NCBI GenBank assembly: GCA_035536315.1
Contig: DATLOJ010000118.1
Span: 1 to 8,718 of the forward strand
Source of the DNA: DATLOJ01 sp035536315
Lineage (GTDB): Bacteria; Actinomycetota; CADDZG01; JAHWKV01
Direction of reading: 5' to 3'
Length of the DNA: 8,718 nt
A model generated the notes under the pieces. It did no database searches. It saw nothing but the letters and a program-made list of their open reading frames with translations, and was not told where the DNA came from. The translations under genes and the position numbers were made by a program. Numbering within the stretch: position 1 is the first letter of the stretch; the number at the start of each line of letters is the position of its first letter. Below are positions 1 to 6,800 of this stretch, in pieces.

Positions 1-660
1 GAACTGACGGGCGAGCTCCTTGGATACCTCCTCATCCTCACCCGGCGCAACGCGTGGGAGCGCCTCGATAACCGTGACTTCTGCGCCGAAGGTACGGAAG
101 GCGCTTGCGAACTCCATTCCAACCGCCCCCGACCCGATCGCAATAAAAGAAGAGGGGGCCGCATCCAGCTCCAGCGCATGATCGGACGTTATGAAGGCCT
201 TCCCGTCGATCTCGATAAAAGGAAGTGAACGAGCGTAGGAGCCTGTGGCCAGAACAACTGCATTGGCCTTTACCAACGTTGCATCCTCGAGCTCGATCGT
301 CGATTTGTCGGCGAGACGGCCCTTGCCATTCACAAGAGTGACCTTGCGTTGTTTGATCACATGCTCGAGCCCTTTGTGAAGCTTAGAAACAACCGAGTCC
401 TTGTAGGCAAGGACCTTTGCCCAATCGATGCTCGGTTCCTCCGCGATGACCCCGAAGTCGCCGGCATGCCTGATTGTCTCGGTCACCTCGGCGGAATGAA
501 GCAAAGCCTTTGTTGGGATGCACCCCCTGTGCAGGCAAGTGCCTCCGACCTTTTGGTTCTCGACGAGTGCAACCGATAGGCCCAGTTGCGCAGCACGTAA
601 GGCGGCTGCATAGCCGGCGTTGCCTCCGCCGAGAATTGCTACGTCATAGGTTTCTGGCAT
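1..660 (-). CDS. lpdA: Dihydrolipoamide dehydrogenase (E3), N-terminal part, cut by left edge
   Basis: This is a flavin disulfide reductase that reoxidises dihydrolipoyl groups of 2-oxoacid dehydrogenase or glycine-cleavage complexes, passing electrons through FAD to NAD+ in the cytoplasm. I translated 220 residues; the C-terminal half, with the His-Glu catalytic pair and dimer interface, lies outside the window. Visible signatures are an N-terminal FAD-binding GGGNAG (about 11-16), the redox-disulfide motif GGTCLHRGCIPTK with Cys42 and Cys47, the ATGSYARSLP segment (about 138-147), and a second Rossmann motif GSGAVGMEFA for NAD(H) (about 176-185). The ATG at 660 is used because it sits at the usual distance before the FAD motif and 10 bases after the upstream hydrolase stop; its Shine-Dalgarno is weak, so translation is probably coupled. 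It is the last visible gene of the minus-strand operon. The CxxxxC spacing and sequence fit lipoamide dehydrogenase better than mercuric or glutathione reductase, but substrate cannot be proven from this half. Confidence 0.92.
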   Translation of the reverse strand, partial: MPETYDVAILGGGNAGYAAALRAAQLGLSVALVENQKVGGTCLHRGCIPTKALLHSAEVTETIRHAGDFGVIAEEPSIDWAKVLAYKDSVVSKLHKGLEHVIKQRKVTLVNGKGRLADKSTIELEDATLVKANAVVLATGSYARSLPFIEIDGKAFITSDHALELDAAPSSFIAIGSGAVGMEFASAFRTFGAEVTVIEALPRVAPGEDEEVSKELARQF

Positions 661-670
661 CGTGGCGAGT

Positions 671-1357
671 CTAACCGCCGCTCTTTCGCGCAGCGCAATC
701 GGTGAACCATGTGACGAGTGCATCGATTACTACCTGGTTGCGCCGAAGCTGATGGCCGGCCCCCTTCACTATCACCAACCTCTTGGGTTCCTTGGCGGCC
801 CCCAACAGCTGCTCGGCATGGACTGGATCAACCGCCCGATCCTCTTCGCCGTGAATGATGAGGATGGGTCTTCCCCGCAGGGCGGGAACCTGATGGATGG
901 GCTGGTTGTCGAAAAACTCCTTCCACCATTCGTCCGGATCGATCGGGTACCCGGGAGGAATTGCCCCTGTGCGCCGAGCCTCGGCGAGCATGTCCTCCTC
1001 GGCCTTCTCCCAGGTAGCCGGTGAGGCCAGAGTCGCCACGCCGTCGATCCCAGACGACCTTGCCGCCGCCGTCAGGGCTACCCCGCCGCCCGCGCTGGCA
1101 CCTGCCACATATAAAGGGAGAGAACCCTTCGGGATTTCCGCCAGCACTCCGAGCAGGTCCCTCACCCAGCCCTCGAACGTAAACACTCCCTCAGAATCCC
1201 TTGCTCCCCGGAAGTTGAACCACCACACCTCGAACCCATGCGCGGCAATCGCCTCCGCAAAACCCGGATAACCGCGATCACCGGGCTCGTCGGGATAACC
1301 GGACGGAGTCCCATGGCACAGCACCGCGATCGCAAGCGGCTCTCCGGTTGGAGGCAC
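671..1357 (-). CDS. Alpha/beta hydrolase (serine hydrolase)
   Basis: A small cytoplasmic alpha/beta-hydrolase-fold protein, probably an esterase or peptidase-like hydrolase; the substrate is not recognisable. From the GTG at 1357 it is 228 residues. The catalytic triad can be placed: nucleophile Ser88 in GASAG (86-90), acid Asp173 in IIHGEEDRAVD, and His202 in GAGHQL. An HG pair at 15-16 after strand AIAVLC would form the oxyanion hole. The ordinary GTG start is probably too far downstream: the frame stays open and protein-like before it (TFEVDGNALTGG), up to a CTG at 1417 overlapping the molybdoenzyme stop as CTGA. That start would give 248 residues and supply a missing N-terminal beta hairpin. 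No ATG, GTG or TTG lies in frame between 1357 and 1417. The gene sits in a tight operon between the molybdoenzyme and lpdA. No lid domain is obvious. Confidence 0.82.
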   Translation of the reverse strand: MPPTGEPLAIAVLCHGTPSGYPDEPGDRGYPGFAEAIAAHGFEVWWFNFRGARDSEGVFTFEGWVRDLLGVLAEIPKGSLPLYVAGASAGGGVALTAAARSSGIDGVATLASPATWEKAEEDMLAEARRTGAIPPGYPIDPDEWWKEFFDNQPIHQVPALRGRPILIIHGEEDRAVDPVHAEQLLGAAKEPKRLVIVKGAGHQLRRNQVVIDALVTWFTDCAARKSGG

Positions 1358-1413
1358 GACTCCGCCGGTTAGAGCGTTTCCGTCGACCTCGAAGGTGCGC
1401 GGAGAAAGGCTGG

Positions 1414-2988
1414 TCAGGAAACCTCGACCCTTATCGAGTGGCGTCCGGAAGAGCCGTCGGGATGCGGCCTTGTGACTTCGGCCTCCTGCGCATCGCCGTT
1501 GCCGTCCGTCGAGCGCACGATGATCTTCTTCTTACCGCGTCCGGACTCGAGCTCGGCCGCCCAGATCCGCCATGCAACAGGGGATAACTCCCTTTTCATA
1601 AGTGCCTCCGACCACGTTTTACCCTCGTCGAACGAAACCTCCACACGCGAAACCTTGCGGTCGCCTGCCCACGCGACGCCGGCAACCTTGCCCCCTGGTC
1701 TGGCCTTTCCTCCATCGGTTGGTACGTCGATTCGAGACTGAGTCTTTATTCGAGCCTCGTCGCTCCACCCTCTGACCATCCAGTAACCCTGATAGTCGTG
1801 GTTCACCGCTTCTATCGACTTCAGCCACTTGACGTTCTTCATCCCGTAAATGCCGGGCACGATGATGCGGGCGGGAAAACCGTGCTTGCGCGGTAGCGGC
1901 TCCCCATTCATGCCAAACACGACCAGTGTGCTCTCTTCAAGCGCCTTGGAAACCTTGATCGAGTCGGAGTAACCATCCGCAGCGCGAAACACGATGTCCA
2001 CTACTCCGGCTTCGAGCACTCCGCGCGTTAGGACGTCCCTCAGCCGAACTCCGCGCCATATGGCAGTCGATATGAGATCGCCACCTACCTCGTTCGAGAT
2101 GCACGTCAGCGTGTGAGCAAGCTCGACGACCTCGAACTGTTCCTGCAAGGTCGTGTAGTCGAGCTCGTACGGGTTCTCTACCAGGCCCCCGATCTTCAGA
2201 CGCCAGTCCTTTTGGTCGACGGCCGGCTTCGCGATGTTGATGTCGATGTTGTAGAAGGCGGAAGTCGGCGTGACCTCCGGCGTCAGGCCCTCGACACTCG
2301 GAAACGCCGGATCGTCCGGCGGCGAGACCCATGGCTTGTCGGCCGAGACAATACGAACTCCCGTGTTCGTGCTTCCGAAAAAGAATCGGTACAACGCGGT
2401 TGCTCCGACCGCAACGGCCGCGGTAGCCGTACCGGCCTTGAGCAAGAACCTGCGTCTCGAGGTTCGCATGGCGTCGAGTGGCGTCTCTCCCGCTTTCAGG
2501 CGAGGGCGGAGCTCGGCCAGCAAGGGTCTTCCCAGGGCGTAACGCGCGTACAAGAAGGAGGCCGCAAGATATGACGCCGATCCAATGGCGGTGAACCCTT
2601 CCGGCCCGAAAGCCGCCAGCAGGGTCGCGGAAACGAAACCAGCCGCGCCGGCCAAAGCGGCTTTGACCGCAGACCGCCGGCGGTCCAACCCTCGAGCGAT
2701 CCACAAGGCGACGAACCCCCCTGCAAGGACCACACCCGCATTTACGAATAGTGAGAGCGTGCGGATGGCCCCCTTGCCGAGCCGTTCGATCATCGAGGTT
2801 GCAAGGTCCCCAGGAGTCCCTGCAATGACAATGGCGGCTATGCGCGCCGGGGGGTAGGAAGCCAGCGGGAACAGAGTCGACGCGGCGAATAGGACTACAA
2901 GGGCAGCAGCCATGGCGAAGCAACCCCGCAAAAAGATCGAGCGCTTCGATTCCACGCTTTTGGGAAGCTCCGGGAAGTTGTCGTTCAA
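1414..2988 (-). CDS. Membrane-anchored molybdopterin oxidoreductase, sulfite-oxidase family
   Basis: A 524-residue Moco enzyme of the sulfite oxidase/MsrP superfamily, with its catalytic domain predicted outside the cytoplasmic membrane. Hydrophobic segments at about 20-44, 75-98, 106-126, 132-150 and 182-204 give five helices. Just before the fifth is a twin-arginine-like motif, SRRRFLLKAG (177-186). The molybdopterin-binding domain covers about 240-400; Cys296 in AHTLTCISNEVGG is the expected molybdenum ligand. The Mo-co dimerisation (Ig-like) domain covers about 405-524, including VEVSFDEGKTWSEA. The substrate is unknown; sulfite is only one possibility, because actinobacterial relatives are largely uncharacterised. 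No heme-binding cytochrome b5 domain is present, so electrons must go to a separate partner. The start is TTG at 2988, whose TTGA overlaps the ygfZ stop by four bases, with a G-rich stretch upstream; the next in-frame Met (26) would cut into the first helix. Co-transcription with ygfZ is likely. Confidence 0.92.
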   Translation of the reverse strand: MNDNFPELPKSVESKRSIFLRGCFAMAAALVVLFAASTLFPLASYPPARIAAIVIAGTPGDLATSMIERLGKGAIRTLSLFVNAGVVLAGGFVALWIARGLDRRRSAVKAALAGAAGFVSATLLAAFGPEGFTAIGSASYLAASFLYARYALGRPLLAELRPRLKAGETPLDAMRTSRRRFLLKAGTATAAVAVGATALYRFFFGSTNTGVRIVSADKPWVSPPDDPAFPSVEGLTPEVTPTSAFYNIDINIAKPAVDQKDWRLKIGGLVENPYELDYTTLQEQFEVVELAHTLTCISNEVGGDLISTAIWRGVRLRDVLTRGVLEAGVVDIVFRAADGYSDSIKVSKALEESTLVVFGMNGEPLPRKHGFPARIIVPGIYGMKNVKWLKSIEAVNHDYQGYWMVRGWSDEARIKTQSRIDVPTDGGKARPGGKVAGVAWAGDRKVSRVEVSFDEGKTWSEALMKRELSPVAWRIWAAELESGRGKKKIIVRSTDGNGDAQEAEVTRPHPDGSSGRHSIRVEVS

Positions 2989-3971
2989 GCCCGGCCCCCG
3001 AGCCTCTCCCGAAGCTCACGAGCGCTTGGCCTTTCGGGCCCGGCGCTCGCCCCAGGAAGCTCTCTTACCAGGGCCGAAGATGTTGCATCATCGGTTCGAA
3101 TCGAGACGGTAGACCCCACCTCAACCGCCGTGCTGATCCGGCCGATCCCGAATCCGTCGGTGGCGCTCGCTCCTACCGATGTCACTGAGCCGGCAGAGTT
3201 TCCGTCCTCTTGAACAACCTCTCCGACCAACGCCTTGCCCCGAAATTCCAGGTGGCGGAGTTTGCGTTTCACGCGCCCGCGCTGAGCCATCGCCACGGCC
3301 TCCTGTCCGAGATAGCAGCCCTTGTCGAACGCGACCGCCCTTTCGAGCGCGGCCTCTTGCGGAAGAAACGTCTCGTCGAAATCGAATCCGAACAGAGCGA
3401 ACCCGCTCTCCGCGCACACTTCACGGAACTGCTCTTCAGTTACCGTGACGGCCCCCGCATCCGTCATCTGCGCAACCACCTCGTCGAAAGATGACGACGG
3501 GACCCACAAGTCGAAGCCTGGAATCGGCTGAGTGATGCCCGTCACGACAAACTCCCCTGAGGCGACAGCCTGCCCCTGGCCGGGAGCGGCCCCCGAGACC
3601 AACGCACAGATTTCCGAAGACCGGGGGCCGAGCAGCGTCAGAAGGGAAAATCTCCCGGTCACATCCTCGATCTCGACCTCAGTCGTGAACACCCGTGACT
3701 GCAGGAATGCGGCGAGAGGTTCCTGGTCGGGAGCGCGGCGGCTCGCCACAAGAATGCGATCCTCGAGATTTATGAGTTGCAGGTAAGCCGAGATGCGGCC
3801 CTTCGGCGTGAGCAGGAGGGACTCTCCCCACTCTCCGGACGCCATTCGCTCTACGTCGCTCGTCAGCAGTTGGTTCAGGAACCAGGCATTCTGCGGGCCG
3901 GTGAGGTTCAGCTTTTCGATGTCGGAGCGGTCGACGATCGCACAGCCGTTATAAAAAGGTGATTCGAGCAC
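2985..3971 (-). CDS. ygfZ: YgfZ/GcvT-domain folate-binding iron-sulfur maintenance protein
   Basis: YgfZ family proteins resemble the glycine-cleavage T protein, bind tetrahydrofolate, and help maintain certain iron-sulfur enzymes such as MiaB and lipoate-related enzymes; this role is known for E. coli and inferred here. The signature KGCYLGQE lies at residues 217-224 of the 328-residue product, with the key cysteine at 219. Upstream is the GcvT-like fold (GCAIVDRSDIEKLNLTGPQN, then LLTPKGRI), and the C-terminal GcvT_C-like barrel follows (RVKRKLRHLEF onward). The frame is open back to 4169, but homology begins at the GTG at 3971; the extra residues are low-complexity and antisense to the aldo/keto reductase gene. 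No good Shine-Dalgarno lies within 10 bases of this GTG (an AGGGG is 13 bases away), but TAGCCT sits exactly seven bases before it, so a leaderless mRNA is possible. It is the first gene of the minus-strand operon and overlaps the molybdoenzyme by four bases. Confidence 0.92.
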   Translation of the reverse strand: MLESPFYNGCAIVDRSDIEKLNLTGPQNAWFLNQLLTSDVERMASGEWGESLLLTPKGRISAYLQLINLEDRILVASRRAPDQEPLAAFLQSRVFTTEVEIEDVTGRFSLLTLLGPRSSEICALVSGAAPGQGQAVASGEFVVTGITQPIPGFDLWVPSSSFDEVVAQMTDAGAVTVTEEQFREVCAESGFALFGFDFDETFLPQEAALERAVAFDKGCYLGQEAVAMAQRGRVKRKLRHLEFRGKALVGEVVQEDGNSAGSVTSVGASATDGFGIGRISTAVEVGSTVSIRTDDATSSALVRELPGASAGPERPSARELRERLGGRA

Positions 3972-4015
3972 TACCGACAGGCTACCCCTGCCTGCTCGGC
4001 TACGGACCAGTTCTC

Positions 4016-4023
4016 GAGGAAGG
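4016..4023 (+). promoter_or_regulatory. Shine-Dalgarno of the aldo/keto reductase gene
   Basis: GAGGAAGG lies six bases before the ATG at 4030, close to ideal complementarity and spacing to 16S rRNA. It fixes that start and contrasts with the nearly SD-less starts of tetR, nth and ygfZ in this window. Confidence 0.7.
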
Positions 4024-4029
4024 TGCCGG

Positions 4030-4893
4030 ATGCAACTGAGAGAAGTCGGACCGTTCGAGGTCTTCCCCATCGGAATGGGCTGCGCCGCACTCTCGGTGGC
4101 GCCGGGTGATGAAGATGGAGAGGACGTGATTCTCGCCGGCCTGGAAGCAGGTGCGACATTGTTGGACACCGCGGCCTGCTACGTCCCCGGGCATTTGGAA
4201 CAAGGCCATAACGAATTGATGATCGCGGCGGCGGTAAAGAGGTTTGGCAAAGACGCCTCGAACGTAGTCGTCGCTACCAAAGGTGGGGTCGAGAGAACCA
4301 AGAGCGGAGGAACTATCGCCTCGGACTTCATAGCGAACGGCAGTCCGGAATTCATCAAGTTCCAATGCGACAGAAGTCTGGGGGCCCTTGGCCCTCTTCC
4401 AATCGGCATCTATCAGCTTCATTCCCCGGATCCGAAGGTGCCGGTTGCCGACACCATGTCCGCCTTCAAGGAGCTCAAAGACGAAGGCAAGATCCAGGGA
4501 GCAGGGTTGTGCAACGTAACGGTCAAGCAGATCAAAGAGGCTTCGCAAGTGGTCAGGATCGACAGCGTCCAGAACCGCTTCAACCCGGCCGATCGCAACT
4601 CTGCGGATGTCATCGATTACTGCGAGCAGAACCACATCACCTTTCTTGCCTACTCCCCACTGGGGGGCCTCGGCGAGAAGGCCCGACAGCTCGGAGCCAA
4701 CAATCCGCGCTTCGAAGAAGTCGCTCAGTCGAAAGGGGTGTCTCCACAAAGGATCGCACTTGCGTGGGAGCTGGCACTCTCCACCTCGATAATCCCGATC
4801 CCGGGATCGAGGAGACGCGCGACGATCAAGGACAGTCTCGCCGCGGCGACCGTCCCGCTATCCGAAGAAGAGGTCGCATTCCTCAACGGGTGA
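4030..4893 (+). CDS. Aldo/keto reductase
   Basis: A 287-residue cytoplasmic NAD(P)H-dependent TIM-barrel oxidoreductase that reduces aldehydes or ketones; the physiological substrate is unknown. The catalytic tetrad can be read as Asp46 and Tyr51 in LLDTAACY, Lys84 in VVVATKGG, and His131 in IYQLHSPDP. Cofactor-binding features include AYSPLGG (207-213) and the C-terminal IIPIPGSRR (254-262), where the arginines typically contact the NADP 2'-phosphate. The ATG at 4030 has a canonical Shine-Dalgarno six bases upstream. The protein ends at LSEEEVAFLNG, a little earlier than many relatives, which usually have a few more residues after this helix, but no essential motif is lost. It is divergent from ygfZ across 58 bases and is followed after 64 bases by the DUF2207 gene on the same strand with no visible terminator between, so the two may share a transcript. 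Confidence 0.93.
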   Translation: MQLREVGPFEVFPIGMGCAALSVAPGDEDGEDVILAGLEAGATLLDTAACYVPGHLEQGHNELMIAAAVKRFGKDASNVVVATKGGVERTKSGGTIASDFIANGSPEFIKFQCDRSLGALGPLPIGIYQLHSPDPKVPVADTMSAFKELKDEGKIQGAGLCNVTVKQIKEASQVVRIDSVQNRFNPADRNSADVIDYCEQNHITFLAYSPLGGLGEKARQLGANNPRFEEVAQSKGVSPQRIALAWELALSTSIIPIPGSRRRATIKDSLAAATVPLSEEEVAFLNG

Positions 4894-4957
4894 CCGGGTC
4901 CGCATCGTAGGATCGGTTTAGTTCGAAGGACGCCAGAGGAATGGGGGATCTGGGAAC

Positions 4958-6796
4958 GTGAGAGTCAAAGCACTGATTGTGCTCATCGTGGGCCTGCTGG
5001 TCCTCATGACATCGCCCGCCCAAGCCGACGAATTCCACTTTCCCGACGTCACCGTCAACGCAACCATCGACTCCAACGGAGACATGACTGTTGTCGAGGA
5101 CAGGACGTACGAATTCGATGGAGATTTCAGCCGGGCCTGGGTGGATCTGAATAAGGATCCGAGCTGGGAGTTCCAGAACTTCCGTGTATCGGATGAAAAC
5201 GGCCCGTACCGGCCGGCGGCCGAACAAGACAAGGACCCCACTCGGACGGCGGGGACTTTTCACATCGACGACTTCGGCAACTACCTCCGGCTGACCTGGT
5301 ACCACCGGTCGGACGACGAAAGCAGAACCTTCCGGCTCGAGTACGTCGTCAAAGGGGCCGTCGATTCATACGACGACGTCTCAGAGCTCTACTGGCAGTT
5401 CATTGGCGGTGAGTGGGAGGTGCCCACCGACCACGTCGACATAACTGTCAACCTTCCCTCCCCGGGAGCCTCCCATCCAGATCTGCGCCTTTGGGCTCAT
5501 GGGCCACTTCACGGCGACGTCCGGGCAGACGGCCCTACAAGAGTTGTCGCAAAAATTGACGATCTCCCCGCCAGCAACTTCGTTGAGCTTCGCCTGCTAT
5601 TTCCCAACTCGCTGGTCCCGGGGGCCCAGCGCATCCCGGGGCAGCGTCTCTCCGAGGCCCTCGAAGAGGAGGGCCGTCTTGCAGAGGAAGCGAACGAGCT
5701 TCGCCGGCAGGCTCAGCGGCACGAGCAGCGCATCGAAGACCTAAACGGGTTCGCCCTCTTGCTGTCGCCGCTCGGATTGATCGTTTTCCTCTTCCTGTTT
5801 TTCCGGTTCGGCAAGGAGTACGACCCCGACGTCGGCGAGTACTACCGCGAGCTTCCGGCCCCCTACCCTCCAGCGATTACCGGACTCATCTATAGATTCG
5901 GAAAGACGGAGCTGGACGATTTGACCGCAACGATCCTGGACATGGCGCGCAGAGGGTTCATCACCGTTCGTCAGGACTCCATCGACAGGGCGATCTTCAA
6001 AGACAAGATCGTCCATACCTTCAAGCGAATCAACAAAGAGAAGGAAGCCGAGCTTCTCGACTTCGAGCGCGACCTGTTGACCTGGATGTTCGACGACGCA
6101 GGTCTCGGCCTGGACGAAGTGACCGACGAGCAGATGGAGGACTGGGCAAAGGACACCACGAACAAATTCGCCACCTGGTGGTCCGAGTGGAAATCCGATG
6201 TCAAAAAGCGGGCTGCGACCGAGGGGTGGCTCGAAAAGGGAAGCGTCGGAAAGATGTGGCTCAACATTCTGACCGGCGGCCTGATGGCGCTGGTCGGTTA
6301 CTTGTTCGCCACTGCAGGGGCAATGGTGGGGATCCTCCTCATTTTTCTAGGGGTGATCCAGGTCTTGATTTCCAAAGTGGTTAGAAGGCGCTCACTGCGT
6401 GGCGCGACCGAATACAAGCAGTGGAAAGCATTTCGAAAGTTCCTGAAGGACTTTTCTGGAATGGAGAGTGCCCCGGTCGCATCCCTCGCAATCTGGGAGC
6501 AGTACCTGGTTTACGCGATTCCGCTCGGCGTTGCAGACGAGGTAGTCGACACGATGAAGCGCCTGAGCCCAGCATATGAAAGTTCCACCGGACAAAGCCT
6601 GCATCCCGCGTGGTACTCGAGCAGCATGTCAGACGGCAGGCTGGTCGACTTGAATCCGCTCGCGTCTTCTTTGTCGAACTTTGCATCGACGGCAGCATCG
6701 GCGATGTCTTCCTCCTCAGGCTCCGGCGGAGGGTTCTCCGGCGGTGGTGGCGGTGGCGGCGGTGGCGGAGGAGGCGGAGGCGGGGGCGCCGACTAG
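4958..6796 (+). CDS. DUF2207 membrane protein with polyglycine C-terminus
   Basis: A 612-residue predicted membrane protein of the DUF2207 family, whose function is not established. Order: signal peptide (about 1-23, ending at PAQA); extracytoplasmic beta-rich DUF2207 domain (about 25-225, with VTVNATIDSNGDMTVVEDRT); a charged, coiled-coil-like stretch (about 228-262, rich in Glu, Arg and Gln); one membrane helix (about 265-284); a cytoplasmic region with a winged-helix-like segment (LTATILDMARRGFITVRQD, about 322-340); two close membrane helices (about 433-474); and a cytoplasmic tail (SGSGGGFS then 16 glycines then Ala-Asp). Gly-rich tails are typical of the family, so the ending is not evidence of error. 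The GTG start at 4958 is chosen because it leads directly into the signal peptide; a GGGGGA lies nine bases upstream. The gene follows the aldo/keto reductase and converges with the DUF72 gene, sharing CTAG at the stops. Confidence 0.92.
   Translation: MRVKALIVLIVGLLVLMTSPAQADEFHFPDVTVNATIDSNGDMTVVEDRTYEFDGDFSRAWVDLNKDPSWEFQNFRVSDENGPYRPAAEQDKDPTRTAGTFHIDDFGNYLRLTWYHRSDDESRTFRLEYVVKGAVDSYDDVSELYWQFIGGEWEVPTDHVDITVNLPSPGASHPDLRLWAHGPLHGDVRADGPTRVVAKIDDLPASNFVELRLLFPNSLVPGAQRIPGQRLSEALEEEGRLAEEANELRRQAQRHEQRIEDLNGFALLLSPLGLIVFLFLFFRFGKEYDPDVGEYYRELPAPYPPAITGLIYRFGKTELDDLTATILDMARRGFITVRQDSIDRAIFKDKIVHTFKRINKEKEAELLDFERDLLTWMFDDAGLGLDEVTDEQMEDWAKDTTNKFATWWSEWKSDVKKRAATEGWLEKGSVGKMWLNILTGGLMALVGYLFATAGAMVGILLIFLGVIQVLISKVVRRRSLRGATEYKQWKAFRKFLKDFSGMESAPVASLAIWEQYLVYAIPLGVADEVVDTMKRLSPAYESSTGQSLHPAWYSSSMSDGRLVDLNPLASSLSNFASTAASAMSSSSGSGGGFSGGGGGGGGGGGGGGGGAD
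6740..6787 (+). repeat. GGN polyglycine codon tract
   Basis: Sixteen successive GGN codons (mixed GGC, GGT, GGA and one GGG) encode the glycine run at the end of the DUF2207 protein. Mixed third positions suggest selection for glycine rather than recent expansion of one triplet. The tract is extremely G-rich on this strand and could be prone to slippage or G-rich secondary structure. Confidence 0.8.
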
Positions 6797-6800
6797 CCCC
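6783..6800. terminator. Possible short hairpin at the convergent stops (weak)
   Basis: GGGGC (6783-6787) can pair with GCCCC (6796-6800) around an eight-base loop that holds the shared CTAG. No T-run follows on either strand, so an intrinsic terminator is doubtful; it is listed because no better terminator candidate was seen for either convergent gene. Confidence 0.18.

Noticed and set aside
662..1271. Two plus-strand open frames of 120 and 124 codons
   Set aside because: Both are antisense to the alpha/beta hydrolase, which has a complete catalytic triad in the opposite strand.
1937..3019. 360-codon open frame on the minus strand
   Set aside because: Out-of-frame shadow of the molybdoenzyme gene; Arg/Gly-rich composition with no domain signatures, while the other frame carries clear Moco motifs.
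3950..3955. TATAAA as a -10 box for the aldo/keto reductase
   Set aside because: No -35-like hexamer lies 16-18 bases upstream, and the box sits inside the ygfZ coding region, where it encodes a Phe-Tyr-Asn segment.
3972..4169. N-terminal extension of the ygfZ frame back to an ATG at 4169
   Set aside because: The extra 66 residues are Ser/Pro/Arg-rich, match nothing in the YgfZ family, and lie opposite the aldo/keto reductase N-terminus. Homology starts at the GTG at 3971.
4000..4749. 249-codon open frame on the minus strand
   Set aside because: It lies opposite the well-supported aldo/keto reductase gene, has no recognisable motifs, and is a typical antisense shadow in GC-rich DNA.
4894..4957. 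Separate promoter for the DUF2207 gene (TAGGAT at 4908-4913)
   Set aside because: No -35 partner is visible, and the box is far from a leaderless position. Read-through from the aldo/keto reductase is simpler, though not proven.
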